DNA of 64,000 nucleotides from Caulobacterales bacterium (GCA_019510435.1 JAEKKJ010000009.1:310001-374000), one strand, 5' to 3'; shown: positions 8,618-18,809, numbered from the stretch's first letter. Notes: generated from the letters alone by a model not told the origin. A program made the numbers and translations.

Positions 8618-9901
8618 CTAGCCGTTCGCGAACAGCCCCGCCGGCAGCAGGCCCACGACCGAGGCGGTGAGGCAGGTGGCCAGGAAGCCGGCCATCATCG
8701 CCTTCCAGACCATGCCGACGATCTCGTTGCGCCGCTCGGGCGCCAGGACCGAGAAGCCGGCCAGGTTGATGCCCACCGAGGCGACGTTGGCGAAGCCGCA
8801 CAGCGCATAGGTCATCAGCACGCGCGAGCGGGGGTCCATGGCCGCGACCGGGATCTGCCCCAGCTTGATGAAGGCGGTGAACTCGGTCAGCACCAGCTTG
8901 ACGCCCAGCAGCGAGCCCGCGGCCGGGGCATCGTTCCACGGCACGCCGATGGCCCAGGCCAGGGGCGAGAACAGGATGCCCAGGCCGCGCTCCACGGAAA
9001 GCGGCGCGCCGGCCACGTCGCCGAAGCCGCCGAGGATCTTGTTGACCATGGCCGTCAGGGCCACGAACACGATCAGGGTCGCGCCCACGTTCAGCATGAT
9101 CTGCAGGCCGTCGGTGGTGCCCTTGATCAGGGCATCGATGGACGAGTCGTACTTCTTGGCCGCGGCGGGGTCGTAGGTCTGGGCCTGCTCGATGGCCTCG
9201 TCGCGCGGGATGATGATCCGGGCCAGCAGCACCCCGGCCGGCGCCGAGACGATGGAGGCGGTCAGGACGTGGGCGGCCGCATTGGGCAGCACGTCCTTCA
9301 GGATGGTCGCATAGGCCACCATGGTGGAGCCCGAGACGCAGGCCATGCCCACCGCGATCAGCATGAAGAGTTCGGAGCGCGAGAGGCTGGGCAGGTAGCT
9401 GCGGATGAAGATCGGCCCCTCAACCTGGCCCATGAACACGGTGGCGGCGGTGGCCAGGGCGGGCGGGCCACGCAGGCCCATGGTGCGCTCGAACACCACC
9501 CCGAAGGCGCGGGTCACCCACACCAGGATCTTCCAGTGCCAGAGCAGCGCCGCCAGGGCGCACACCACCAGGATCACCGGCAGCACCCGGAAGGCGAAGA
9601 CGAACAGCGAGCCCGGGTCGGTCAGCGCATAGGGCTGGTTCGGCGTGCCGGCCAGGAAGCCGAACACGAAGGCCACGCCCGCCTGGGTGGATGAGGCCAG
9701 GCCGTCGACCAGCCCGCCCACGCCCAGCAGGGCCTGGCGCACCGGCGGCACCCCGAAGAGCAGCAGCACCAGCACCGCCTGGACCCCGATGGCCCCGACC
9801 GCCAACTTCCAGGGAAACCGCCGCCGGTTCTCCGACACCGCCCAGCAGGCGGCCAGCACGAACGCCACGCCCACCAGGCTCTGGAGGTTCTCAAGACCCA
9901 A
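8618..9901 (-). CDS. NupC-type concentrative nucleoside transporter
   Basis: A 427-residue inner-membrane protein with the CNT layout: an N-terminal three-helix part, a gate domain and a C-terminal transport core. The GQVEGPIFIRSYLPSLSRSE segment, followed by VSGSTMVAYA, is the family's substrate and sodium/proton site region. The signature near the end is GFANVASVGINLAGFSVLAP. CNT proteins import nucleosides with H+ or Na+. It is a single gene, with no nucleoside catabolic gene next to it. The 122-base gap to the GST gene shows nothing notable. Confidence 0.92.
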   Translation of the reverse strand: MGLENLQSLVGVAFVLAACWAVSENRRRFPWKLAVGAIGVQAVLVLLLFGVPPVRQALLGVGGLVDGLASSTQAGVAFVFGFLAGTPNQPYALTDPGSLFVFAFRVLPVILVVCALAALLWHWKILVWVTRAFGVVFERTMGLRGPPALATAATVFMGQVEGPIFIRSYLPSLSRSELFMLIAVGMACVSGSTMVAYATILKDVLPNAAAHVLTASIVSAPAGVLLARIIIPRDEAIEQAQTYDPAAAKKYDSSIDALIKGTTDGLQIMLNVGATLIVFVALTAMVNKILGGFGDVAGAPLSVERGLGILFSPLAWAIGVPWNDAPAAGSLLGVKLVLTEFTAFIKLGQIPVAAMDPRSRVLMTYALCGFANVASVGINLAGFSVLAPERRNEIVGMVWKAMMAGFLATCLTASVVGLLPAGLFANG

Positions 9902-10003
9902 GATGCAGCCCCCAATAGCCGCCGAGTCAGCGGCTTAGCCGGGCACTGCACGCCAGAAGCGCGCGAAGCGCAAGGGCGGGCCGACGCCCGCCCCTGCCGC
10001 GGC

Positions 10004-11110
<1,107 letters not shown>

Positions 11111-11113
11111 GTA

Positions 11114-12010
11114 ATGGACCCGCGCACGCTCACCGACCTGTCGGCCTTCGCCGTGCTGGCCGAGCAGCGCAGCTTCCGCCGCGCGGCCCTCGTGCTGGAG
11201 GTCTCGCCCTCGGCGCTGAGCCACCGCCTGCGCAAGCTGGAGGCCCGACTGGGCGTGCGCCTGCTCAACCGCACCACCCGCAGCGTCGCGCCCACCGAGG
11301 CGGGCGAGCGACTGCTCAGCCTCTTGGGCCCGGCCCTCGCCGACATCTCGGCGGGCCTGGCGGAGGTGGCGGCGTTCCGCGAGCGCCCGGCGGGGCGCCT
11401 GCGCCTCAACATGCCGCGCTCGGCCGCCCGCATCCTCCTGGCCCCGCGGCTGGGCGGGTTCCTGAAGGCCTATTCGGACATCCGCGTCGAGATCATCACC
11501 GAGAACGCCCTCACCGACATCGTCGCCGCCGGGTTCGACGCCGGGATCCGCTTCGACGACCGGCTGCCGGCCGACATGGTGGCCATCCGCATCGGGCCGG
11601 CCATGCGCATGGCCGCCGTCGCCTCGCCCGACTACCTGGCCCGCCACGGCGCGCCGCGCACGCCGCAGGACCTGGCCGCCCACGCCTGCCTGCGACTGCG
11701 CTGGCCCAGCGGCAGCTACTACCACTGGGAGCTGGAGAAGCCGGGCGACGCCCGCCGCGTGGTGGTGGACGGCCCGCTCACCGCCGACGACAACGAGCTC
11801 CTGACCCAGGCGGCCCTGGACGGCGCGGGCATCGCCTTCGTGCTCGAACCCGGCGTGCGCCACGAGCTGGAAGCGGGGCGGCTGGTGGCGGTGCTGGAGG
11901 ACTGGTGCCCGCCCTTCCCCGGCTACCACGTCTACTATCCGAGCCGCCGGCAGGTCTCGCCGGCCCTGCGCGCCTTCATCGACCACATGCGCGCAGGCAT
12001 GGACGACTAA
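11114..12010 (+). CDS. LysR family transcriptional regulator
   Basis: 298 residues. The N-terminal winged helix-turn-helix is clear (FRRAALVLEVSPSALSHRLRKLE, residues about 20-42, then LNRTTRSVAPTEAGERLL). The effector domain follows, with FDAGIRF and DMVAIRIGP, typical of the PA0477/YhjC-like subgroup found next to aldo/keto reductases. Start at ATG 11114, where family N-termini align (LTDLSAFAVLAEQRSF). It is divergent from the aldo/keto reductase and probably regulates it and itself. Confidence 0.92.
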   Translation: MDPRTLTDLSAFAVLAEQRSFRRAALVLEVSPSALSHRLRKLEARLGVRLLNRTTRSVAPTEAGERLLSLLGPALADISAGLAEVAAFRERPAGRLRLNMPRSAARILLAPRLGGFLKAYSDIRVEIITENALTDIVAAGFDAGIRFDDRLPADMVAIRIGPAMRMAAVASPDYLARHGAPRTPQDLAAHACLRLRWPSGSYYHWELEKPGDARRVVVDGPLTADDNELLTQAALDGAGIAFVLEPGVRHELEAGRLVAVLEDWCPPFPGYHVYYPSRRQVSPALRAFIDHMRAGMDD

Positions 12011-12174
12011 GCGCCCGGATTACGAAGGTTTAATCCCGCCCGCCGCATCCGCAGGTTTGTCTCGGCGCCTCTTCCCCTCGAGCGCGCAAAGTGCGGCGTT
12101 CGCCCGTCCGCCTTACCGGGATTTAACTGGCGACCGGCGTTCCGCACGACGACACCTCGCGCTCGAGGGAGGCG

Positions 12175-13326
12175 ATGGTCACAATGTCACTGGCGCTGGC
12201 GACACTGCTGTACGAATGGCGGCGCTACACGGCGGCCATGGTCGCGCTCGCCTTCGCGGGCCTGCTGATCCTGGCCCAGGTGGGCATGTTCACCGGCATC
12301 GTCCGCGGCGTCACCGCCACGCTCGACCGCTCCCGCGCCGACATCATCGTGATGCCGGCCAAGATGGAGAGCCTGATCAATTCCGGCGGCGGCTCGCTGC
12401 CCGCCCGCCTGCAGCCGCAGATCTACATGAACCCCGAGGTGGTCGAGGTCGCCGACTGGGACATCGACGGCGGCCGCTGGGTGAACCATCCGAAGGACGG
12501 CAAGAAGGCGGTCACCACCTTCATCGACGTCAACATGGTCGACACGCGGCCGGGCGCGGTGACCCTGCCGGTGGACTTCACCGAGGACACGCGCCGCGCG
12601 CTGATGGAGCCCTACGCCATCGCCGTCGACGACAGCCAGCTGAAGCGGCTGGGCGTGAAGCTGGGCGACGAGGCCTCGGTCAACGGCAAGACTGTCCGCG
12701 TGCGGGCGCTGCTGCACGGCTATCCGAACGTCAACAACGCCTCGATCACCGTCTCGCGCGAGACCCTGCGCCTGCTGGGCATGGCCCAGAAGAACGGCAA
12801 GACCGGCCCGCTGATGGTGCGCCTCGCCGACCCCGCCCGCGCCGAGATCGTCCGCGACCAGCTGAACAGCACCGCCGGCAAGGCCTACCGCGCCTGGACC
12901 CGGACCGAGCTGGCCAAGGCCAACGAGGGCGCGCTGATGAAGGAGCAGATCATCGGCCTCTTCATCACCGCCGGCGTGGTGATCGGCTTCGTGATCGGCT
13001 GCTCGATCACCTCCATGACCCTGCGCGGCGCGATCCTCTCCAGCATCAAGGAGTTCGCGAGCCTGCGGGCTCTCGGCGTGCCGATGAGCGCGCTCCGCGG
13101 CATCGTCTTCGAGCTCTCGCTCTGGGTGGGGGTCGCGGGCTTCTTCGCCACCGGCGTCCTGACCCTGGGGGTCTATCTGCTCGCGCTCCAGGGCGGCGTG
13201 CCGATGGGCTTCCCGACGCCATGGATCGTCGGCGTCGCCATCCTGCTCCTGATCATCGCCGGCGCCTCGGGCCTCTTCTCCCTCGGCGTCCTCAAGAAGA
13301 GCCAGCCTGCGGACCTCCTCCGATGA
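12175..13326 (+). CDS. ABC exporter permease, DevC/MacB (FtsX) type
   Basis: A 383-residue inner-membrane protein with one N-terminal transmembrane segment (about residues 20-40), a large periplasmic domain and three C-terminal segments starting near residues 260, 310 and 355. This is the FtsX/MacB layout, and the length fits the DevC subgroup of heterocyst-type exporters. The conserved cytoplasmic loop is SIKEFASLRALGVPMSAL. A GAGGGA site sits 6 bases before the ATG. The stop overlaps the ATPase start (ATGA), and the third gene is a periplasmic adaptor, so this is a three-gene tripartite exporter. Confidence 0.88.
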   Translation: MVTMSLALATLLYEWRRYTAAMVALAFAGLLILAQVGMFTGIVRGVTATLDRSRADIIVMPAKMESLINSGGGSLPARLQPQIYMNPEVVEVADWDIDGGRWVNHPKDGKKAVTTFIDVNMVDTRPGAVTLPVDFTEDTRRALMEPYAIAVDDSQLKRLGVKLGDEASVNGKTVRVRALLHGYPNVNNASITVSRETLRLLGMAQKNGKTGPLMVRLADPARAEIVRDQLNSTAGKAYRAWTRTELAKANEGALMKEQIIGLFITAGVVIGFVIGCSITSMTLRGAILSSIKEFASLRALGVPMSALRGIVFELSLWVGVAGFFATGVLTLGVYLLALQGGVPMGFPTPWIVGVAILLLIIAGASGLFSLGVLKKSQPADLLR

Positions 13327-14075
13327 GCTCGACCCACACCGCGATCGCCGCCCATGGCCTCTACAAGCGCTTCAAGACGGGGCGCAGCCACATCGAGGTG
13401 CTGAAGCGCGTCGACTTCGACGCCCTGCACGGCGACGTGACCATGGTCATGGGGCCTTCGGGCTCGGGCAAGTCGACCCTGGTGGCGGCGCTCTCGGGCC
13501 TGCTGAAGCCCGACGAGGGCGCCGTGACCAGCATGGGCGAGGAGATCTGGAAGCTGAAGGCCACGCGCCTGGACCGCTTCCGCCTCGACCACTGCGGCTT
13601 CATCTTCCAGGGCTTCAACCTGTTCTCGGCCCTGACCGCCCTGCAGCAGGTGGAGATCATCCTGAAGTTCAAGGGCGTGCCCAAGCGCCAGGCCCGCGAG
13701 CGCGCCGCCAATGCGCTGATGGAGGTGGGCCTGGAGGCCAAGCTGCACCAGCGTCCGTCGGAGCTCTCCGGCGGCGAGAAGCAGCGGGTGGCCATCGCGC
13801 GGGCGCTCGCCAAGGACCCGCAGCTGATCTTCGCGGACGAGCCCACCAGCGCGCTGGACGGCGAGAACGGGCAGATCGTGATCAAGCTGCTGCACCGGGC
13901 CGCCAAGAGCCATGGCGCGGCCGTGATCTGCGTCACCCACGACCCGCGGCTGGCCACCTACGCCGACCGCGTCATCCACCTGGAGGACGGCCGCGTCCTC
14001 GACGATCGGCGCACCGAGCACGCCGCCAACGTCTCGTCTCCCGCTCACCTGCAAACCGCGCTCATCGGAGCCTGA
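13323..14075 (+). CDS. ABC exporter ATP-binding protein, DevA/LolD-like
   Basis: A 250-residue ATPase. Walker A is GPSGSGKST at about residues 44-52, the Q-loop is in FIFQGFNLF, the signature is LSGGEKQRVAIARAL at about 148-162, Walker B is LIFADEPTSALD, and the H-loop is CVTHDPR. It powers the permease encoded just upstream, with which it overlaps by four bases. MacB/LolD-type ATPases drive mechanotransmission rather than transport through the membrane. The 24-residue tail after the ATPase core is unusual but not long. Confidence 0.92.
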   Translation: MSSTHTAIAAHGLYKRFKTGRSHIEVLKRVDFDALHGDVTMVMGPSGSGKSTLVAALSGLLKPDEGAVTSMGEEIWKLKATRLDRFRLDHCGFIFQGFNLFSALTALQQVEIILKFKGVPKRQARERAANALMEVGLEAKLHQRPSELSGGEKQRVAIARALAKDPQLIFADEPTSALDGENGQIVIKLLHRAAKSHGAAVICVTHDPRLATYADRVIHLEDGRVLDDRRTEHAANVSSPAHLQTALIGA

Positions 14076-14080
14076 CCGTC

Positions 14081-15052
14081 ATGCCCGCCCTCTTCCGCAA
14101 CCGCTTCGTCTGGATCGGCCTCGTCCTGGCTGTCCTGGTCGCCGGCGGGGTGATGTTCATGCAGGGCCAGGCCAAGGCCAAGAAGGCCGAGACCGCCGCC
14201 GCGGTCGCCCACGCCAAGCCCAGCCCCTACGCCGCCATCGCCAACGGCAAGGCCGACGTGGAAGGCGGCATCATCCAGGTGGCGGCCCGCAGGGCCGGCG
14301 TGGTGCGCGAGGTCCTGGCCCAGGAGGGCGAGCAGGTCCGCCAGGGCCAGGTGCTGGCCCGCCTGGAAGACGACGAGCCGCGCCTGGCCGCCGCCAAGGC
14401 CGACGCCACCGTTCACGAGGCCCATGCCGCCCTGGCGCTGCTGAACGTCCAGCTGGCCGCCGCCCAGCGCGAACAGCACCGGCTGGAGGGGCTGGCCCCC
14501 AGCAACTTCGTCGCCGCCCAGAAGCTGGACCAGGCCCGCGACGCCGTCCGCGAGGCCGAGGCCAAGATCGAGGCCCAGCAGGCCATCGTCGGCACGGCCG
14601 TCGCCGCCGCCAACCAGGCCCGCTACGACCAGGAGCTGTCGATCATCCGCGCCCCGGTGGACGGGCGGATCGTGCGCCGCTACGCCAACCCCGGCGCCGG
14701 CGCCTCCACCCTCAACGTCTCCAACATGTTCGACCTGGAGCCCCGCGCCGGCCGCATCGTCCGCGCCGAGGTCTCCGAGGGTTCCCTGCCCTACGTGGCG
14801 GTCGGCCAGGGCGTGCAGATGTCGCCCGAGAGCGACCCGACCAAGGTCTATGCGGGCAAGGTGCTGCGCCAGGCCCCGGTCTTCGGCGCGCGCAAGCTGC
14901 AGTCCGACGATCCCAACGAGAAGACCGACGACCGCGTGGTCGAGGTGGTGGTCGACTCCACCGGCGCCCCGTTCCTGATCGGCCAGCGCGTGCTCGTGAA
15001 GTTCGTCCGCGGCCAGCAACAGGCCGCCGCGACGGCGCCGCCGCGGAGCTAG
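14081..15052 (+). CDS. periplasmic adaptor (HlyD/DevB family) of the ABC exporter
   Basis: 323 residues with an N-terminal membrane anchor (WIGLVLAVLVAGGVMFM, about residues 11-27). It has a split biotinyl-lipoyl domain (GVVREVLAQEGEQVRQGQVL and IIRAPVDGRIVRR), a coiled-coil hairpin rich in Ala, Gln and Glu between them, and a beta-barrel domain. The adaptor links the ABC permease to an outer-membrane TolC-type channel, which is not in the window. It starts 5 bases after the ATPase stop. In many dev-type operons the adaptor gene comes first; here it is last. Confidence 0.9.
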   Translation: MPALFRNRFVWIGLVLAVLVAGGVMFMQGQAKAKKAETAAAVAHAKPSPYAAIANGKADVEGGIIQVAARRAGVVREVLAQEGEQVRQGQVLARLEDDEPRLAAAKADATVHEAHAALALLNVQLAAAQREQHRLEGLAPSNFVAAQKLDQARDAVREAEAKIEAQQAIVGTAVAAANQARYDQELSIIRAPVDGRIVRRYANPGAGASTLNVSNMFDLEPRAGRIVRAEVSEGSLPYVAVGQGVQMSPESDPTKVYAGKVLRQAPVFGARKLQSDDPNEKTDDRVVEVVVDSTGAPFLIGQRVLVKFVRGQQQAAATAPPRS

Positions 15053-15067
15053 GGGCAGTCAGAAACT

Positions 15068-15232
15068 TCGCCACCTTCGCATTCCCCCTCCGGGGGAAAG
15101 CGGCGCGAAGCCCCGAGGGGCGAGTCGCCGATGGGGGAGGATCCCTCAAGGCGACTTCCCCCATCGGCCACTCGCGCTGCGCGCGTCGGGCCGCTTTCCC
15201 CCAAAGGGGGAAGATTGGAGCCTGACGCTGCC
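15068..15232. repeat. dispersed intergenic palindromic repeat, copy 2
   Basis: This block has nested inverted repeats: GGGGGAAAGCGGC at 15092 pairs with GCCGCTTTCCCCC at about 15190, and GCCGATGGGGGA at 15127 pairs with TTCCCCCATCGGC at about 15156. It ends with AGATTGGAGCC. The arms can fold into a long cruciform or RNA hairpin. It shares ordered words with 337-430. It fills most of the 15053-15319 gap, and no coding sequence was seen. Confidence 0.6.
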
Positions 15233-15319
15233 AAGCTCGCCAGCTCCGGCGTAGTCTTTCCTTTCATACAGTCTGTATGTATATAACTCGCGCCGTCCCC
15301 TCCGCCCAGAAAGACGCCC

Positions 15320-15751
15320 ATGACCTTGAACGCCTCGGCCCACGCGATCCTCCAGGCGGTGTTCGGCATGGGGCTGCTGTCGCTGGTGATGTTCGTGTGG
15401 ATGTCCCTGACCCGGCTGCCGGCCATGCGGCGGGCCGGGCTGACCCTCGCGGACGCCGCCCATACCGAGGACCTTCGCCCGCGCCTGGACCCCGCGGGCC
15501 GCAAGGCCGGCGACAACTACAACCACCTCTTCGAGGCGCCGACGGTGTTCTATGCGGTCGCCCTGGTCATCGCCTTCGCCGGCCTGGCCGACCCGCCCTT
15601 CGCGTGGGCCGCGTGGACCTTCCTGGCCGCGCGGGTGGCGCACTCCCTGGTGCAGGCTACGGTCAACAAGGTGCCGTTGCGCCTGACCTGCTACCTGGTC
15701 TCGTGGACGGCGGTGGGCGTCATGATCGTGCGCGGCCTCCTCAAACTCTAG
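15320..15751 (+). CDS. MAPEG family membrane protein
   Basis: 143 residues and four transmembrane segments (about residues 9-28, 72-92, 96-112 and 120-139), the MAPEG fold of small membrane glutathione-dependent or eicosanoid-type enzymes. The motif GDNYNHLFEAPTVFYAVAL at about residues 63-81 is the family hallmark (the N-x-x-E-x-x glutathione site). The reaction of bacterial members is mostly unknown. It is a single gene, with a MAPEG-unrelated membrane gene 60 bases downstream. Confidence 0.88.
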   Translation: MTLNASAHAILQAVFGMGLLSLVMFVWMSLTRLPAMRRAGLTLADAAHTEDLRPRLDPAGRKAGDNYNHLFEAPTVFYAVALVIAFAGLADPPFAWAAWTFLAARVAHSLVQATVNKVPLRLTCYLVSWTAVGVMIVRGLLKL

Positions 15752-15757
15752 CCTCCG

Positions 15758-15801
15758 TTGACAAACCGACTGACAGTCGGCAATTTCCGACCCTCAGTCG
15801 G
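15758..15801 (+). promoter_or_regulatory. promoter with two tandem repressor-type operators
   Basis: TTGACA at 15758-15763 is followed after 17 bases by CAATTT at 15781-15786, a plausible -35/-10 pair. The spacer holds the perfect palindrome CCGACTG-A-CAGTCGG (15766-15780). A second, imperfect copy CCGACCCTCAGTCGG (15787-15801) starts 21 bases after the first, two helical turns on, and covers the start-site region. This is the layout of a promoter blocked by a TetR-like dimer pair. No regulator gene is adjacent. Confidence 0.65.
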
Positions 15802-15814
15802 GAAAGTGACGCAC

Positions 15815-16249
15815 ATGCAGGACGCCCTCACCCTCCGCTTCGCGCGCCACGGCATGGCGCTGCTCCTCGCGGGCCTCCTGACCGGGTTCGTGGTCGGCGG
15901 CCTGCACAGCCATCACGTGGCCAACGGCGCGCACGTCACCGCCCTGATCGCCGGCTTCGGCCTGGTGGCGGTGGGCTGGCTGTGGCCGCGCCTGCAGCTC
16001 GGCCCGCGGTGGTCCGAGGCCGGGGCCTGGACCTTCATCGTCTCCATGCACCTGAGCTGGCTGGGCCTGATCGTGAAGGCGGCGCTCGGCCGCGGCCCCG
16101 ACACGCCCGCCGCGATCCCGGTCGCCAGCACCGCGCCCTGGGACGCCGCCAGCCTCGTCATCCTGATGGTGGCGTCGCTGGCGTCGGTGGTGGCGGTGGT
16201 GATCGCCCTGGTCGGCCTGCGCCCGGCGAAGGGCCCACGGGCGTCCTAA
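15815..16249 (+). CDS. small four-helix membrane protein, hydroxylaminobenzene mutase / styrene-oxide isomerase-like
   Basis: 144 residues with four hydrophobic segments. ARHGMALLLAGLLTGFVVGG near the start, then NGAHVTALIAGFGLVAVGWL, LSWLGLIVKAALGRG, and a last helix ending in ALVGLR are reminiscent of the membrane isomerases HabA/HabB and StyC, in which the His of the (A)H-x-x-x-(x)-x-G segment lies near the active site. This match is from memory and the gene could be a plain DUF membrane protein. I use ATG 15815; the TTG at 15758 is part of the promoter. Expression is probably controlled by the paired operators. Confidence 0.6.
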   Translation: MQDALTLRFARHGMALLLAGLLTGFVVGGLHSHHVANGAHVTALIAGFGLVAVGWLWPRLQLGPRWSEAGAWTFIVSMHLSWLGLIVKAALGRGPDTPAAIPVASTAPWDAASLVILMVASLASVVAVVIALVGLRPAKGPRAS

Positions 16250-16305
16250 GGCGGGGGCGGATCACCCGTTTCGCAAAAGATTTCCACGTTCTGCAACCCC
16301 TGCGC

Positions 16306-16321
16306 GTAAACATCCCTTAAC
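16306..16321 (+). promoter_or_regulatory. possible CtrA-type box
   Basis: GTAA-N7-TTAAC lies 34 bases before the ATG of the hybrid kinase. It differs from the CtrA consensus TTAA-N7-TTAA at one position. The site would make the kinase cell-cycle controlled in a Caulobacter relative. The motif is short and one base off, so this is weak evidence. Confidence 0.3.
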
Positions 16322-16354
16322 AACACCGAGGCCACATTCCCCTGGGAGGCGGCC

Positions 16355-18109
16355 ATGGGTTCGAGGGACACGGTTGGCCAGGAGCGCGCGGCGCCCGACG
16401 CCGTGCTTGCGCCGGAAGACCTGCTGGCCCGCCCCAGCCTGTGGCGGCGCCTGGCGATGGCCCTGCTCATCGGTGTGGTCGCCACCCCGGTCCTGCCGCC
16501 CGCCGAGATCGCCGTCTGGTTCGCAGCCTACGCCCTGATCACCATTGGCGAGCGGCTGGTGGTGGCGCGCCGCGGCTATATCGGCCGCGACCTCGGCGGC
16601 CTGACCGTCACCTTCGCGCTGTCGGCCCTGCATGCCGCCGCCGCCTACGAGCTGATCCGGGCCGGGGACGGCGGCGCGCGCCTCTTCGCCGTCGCCCTGA
16701 TCGGCTTCTCCGCCGTCAACATCCTGCTGCGCCTCTACAGTTCGCCCCGGCTGTTCCTGGCCGCGGTCGCGCCCCACGCCCTGGTGCTGGGCCTGGTGAG
16801 CTGGGGGCTCTTCCTGCACTATCTCCACGACGGCGCCTGGCTGAAGGCTCTGACGCCGCCGGCGGTGATGCTGACCTACGCCTTCCTGCTGCTGCCCTCG
16901 CGCAGGCGGCTGGCCCATGCCTGGAGTCGGCTCGTGACCGCCAAGGGCGCCGCGGAGGCGGCCAGCCGCGCGAAGTCCAGCTTCCTCGCCACCATGAGCC
17001 ACGAGATCCGCACCCCGCTGAACGGCATCCTTGGCATGGCCCAGGCGATGCAGGCCGAACCCCTGGCCGACGCCCAGCGCGATCGGCTGCGCGTGATCCG
17101 CCGCTCGGGCGAGACCTTGCTCAGCCTGCTCAACGACGCCCTGGATTTCTCGCAGATCGAGGCCGGCAAGCTGACGCTGCAATCCGCGCCGTTCGACATG
17201 GAGCATGTGACGCGCGGCGCGGTCGCCACCTTCGCGCCCCTGGCCGTGAAGAAGGGCCTGACCTTCGAGTTCTCCATCGACGAGGCGGCCAAGGGCACAT
17301 TCCGCGGCGACACGGTTCGCATCCGCCAGATCCTCTACAACCTGGTCTCCAACGGCCTGAAGTTCACCGAGTCCGGGGGCGTCGGCGTGGCGGTGTCCTA
17401 CGGCGACGGCCAGCTGGTGCTGGAGGTGGCCGACAGCGGCTGCGGCATCCCCGCCGAGCGCGTGGCCGGCCTCTTCGACCCCTTCGTCCAGGGCGACAGC
17501 TCGGCCACCCGCCGGCATGGCGGCGCGGGCCTCGGCCTGACCATCTGCCGCTCCCTGGCCGAGCTGATGGGCGGCCAGATCGCCGTCTCCAGCGTCGAGG
17601 GCAAGGGCTCGATCTTCATGGCGACCCTGCCCATGGAGCGCATCGCCGCGCCGGCCCCGGTCGCCGCGCCCGAGCCTGCGCCTGCGCACGCCGGTGAGGT
17701 CGTCCCGATCCGCATCCTGGCCGCCGAGGACAATGCGGTGAACCAGCTGGTCCTGCGCACGCTCCTCAGCCAGGCCGGTCTGGAGCCCACGGTGGTGGAG
17801 AACGGCGCCGAGGCCGTGGAGGCCTGGAAGCGCGGCGGCTGGGACGTGATCCTGATGGACATCCAGATGCCGGTGATGGACGGCGTCACGGCCACGCGCC
17901 AGATCCGCGCGGCCGAGGCGGCCGAGGACCGTCCCAAGACCCCGATCATCGCCGTCACCGCCAACGCCATGCCGCACCAGGCCGCCGACTACGAAGCCGC
18001 CGGCATGGACGACGTGGTCCCCAAGCCCCTGGACGCCGCCAAGCTGTTCGACGCCATCGAGCGCGCCCTGGACGCCTGCGCCGAACACCACCACGCCGCG
18101 GCCGCGTAA
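16355..18109 (+). CDS. hybrid sensor histidine kinase / response regulator
   Basis: 584 residues. About six membrane segments fill residues 28-185. A HisKA domain follows with His216 in TMSHEIRTPLNGILGMAQ, then a HATPase domain with the N box (LVSNGLKFTESG), G1 (VADSGCGIP) and G2 (GGAGLGLTICRSLAELM). After an Ala/Pro linker comes a receiver domain with acidic residues in AAEDNAVN, phospho-acceptor Asp502 in LMDIQMPVMDG, and Lys in VPKPLD. No periplasmic sensor domain is present, so the membrane part itself may sense. No separate output partner is nearby. Confidence 0.95.
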   Translation: MGSRDTVGQERAAPDAVLAPEDLLARPSLWRRLAMALLIGVVATPVLPPAEIAVWFAAYALITIGERLVVARRGYIGRDLGGLTVTFALSALHAAAAYELIRAGDGGARLFAVALIGFSAVNILLRLYSSPRLFLAAVAPHALVLGLVSWGLFLHYLHDGAWLKALTPPAVMLTYAFLLLPSRRRLAHAWSRLVTAKGAAEAASRAKSSFLATMSHEIRTPLNGILGMAQAMQAEPLADAQRDRLRVIRRSGETLLSLLNDALDFSQIEAGKLTLQSAPFDMEHVTRGAVATFAPLAVKKGLTFEFSIDEAAKGTFRGDTVRIRQILYNLVSNGLKFTESGGVGVAVSYGDGQLVLEVADSGCGIPAERVAGLFDPFVQGDSSATRRHGGAGLGLTICRSLAELMGGQIAVSSVEGKGSIFMATLPMERIAAPAPVAAPEPAPAHAGEVVPIRILAAEDNAVNQLVLRTLLSQAGLEPTVVENGAEAVEAWKRGGWDVILMDIQMPVMDGVTATRQIRAAEAAEDRPKTPIIAVTANAMPHQAADYEAAGMDDVVPKPLDAAKLFDAIERALDACAEHHHAAAA

Positions 18110-18198
18110 GGCGCCCCCGCGACGCCAGCCCACCCTTCCGACGACGCAGCCGCGCTTGGGGAGCAGCCAAGGTCAGCTGAGGCCCGGCAGGCCCAAGA

Positions 18199-18660
18199 TC
18201 AGGCCGCCGAGCCCCTCGACGGCACGGTGACGCCCAGGCGCCCTGCGAGGCTGCGCCAGTCCGGCGATGGCGCCAGCGCATAGGCGCCGTCGCCGATGAC
18301 CACCTGAATTCCGAGGAGCGCGAGCCAGACCAGGGGAAGCTCGGCGCCGGCCTTGGTGAAGTAGAAGCCCTTGCGCACGAGCCAGAACTGCGCCGCGCCG
18401 ATCATCATCGGAACCGCGTAGAGCGCCACGTACCGGGATAGCACCCCGGGGATCATGAGCAGGGCGCCGGCGACCTCCGCCGACAGCACATAGGCGGGCA
18501 CGAACGGCGGATAGCCGGCCTTGACGAGGTTTCCCCACCAGGCTTCCAACCCGCCGGGCAGGATCGTGAGCTTCCAATAGAGATGGGCCACGAAGAGCAT
18601 GCCGATCAGCAGCCTGAGCAACAGGCCCCCGAGCCGCAACGCCGATGCCTGAGCTTCCAT
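18199..18660 (-). CDS. DoxX family membrane protein
   Basis: 153 residues with four transmembrane segments, opening ALRLGGLLLRLLIGMLFVAHL and continuing with AYVLSAEVAGALLMIPGVLSRY, which fits DoxX/SURF4-like proteins. Family members are linked to thiosulfate, quinone or redox processes, but the function of most is unknown. The ATG at 18660 is preferred, with a GGGGGG stretch just before it, over an in-frame TTG at 18672. It ends 90 bases before the convergent kinase gene, and the 137-base gap upstream shows no gene. Confidence 0.85.
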   Translation of the reverse strand: MEAQASALRLGGLLLRLLIGMLFVAHLYWKLTILPGGLEAWWGNLVKAGYPPFVPAYVLSAEVAGALLMIPGVLSRYVALYAVPMMIGAAQFWLVRKGFYFTKAGAELPLVWLALLGIQVVIGDGAYALAPSPDWRSLAGRLGVTVPSRGSAA

Positions 18661-18809
18661 GCACCCCCCCAAATCAGCCGAACGCGAGGCAGCCGAACGC
18701 AGAGCAATGAACCCAGAGAATCACACAACCGGACTCCCTGAAAGCCCTCCAGGGTTCGGCTGGGCCTGCCCTTCGGGGCCCAAGCCGGGATGCGCAGGCT
18801 CGTGCGCGC

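Noticed and set aside
12019..12034. TTAC...TTAA word as a CtrA box before the ABC exporter
   Set aside because: Spacing is 6 instead of 7 bases and the word lies about 145 bases before the start.
16262..18133. Long minus-strand frame opposite the hybrid histidine kinase
   Set aside because: Composition is His/Gly/Gln/Arg-rich with no domain, typical of an antisense shadow; the plus frame has complete kinase and receiver motifs.
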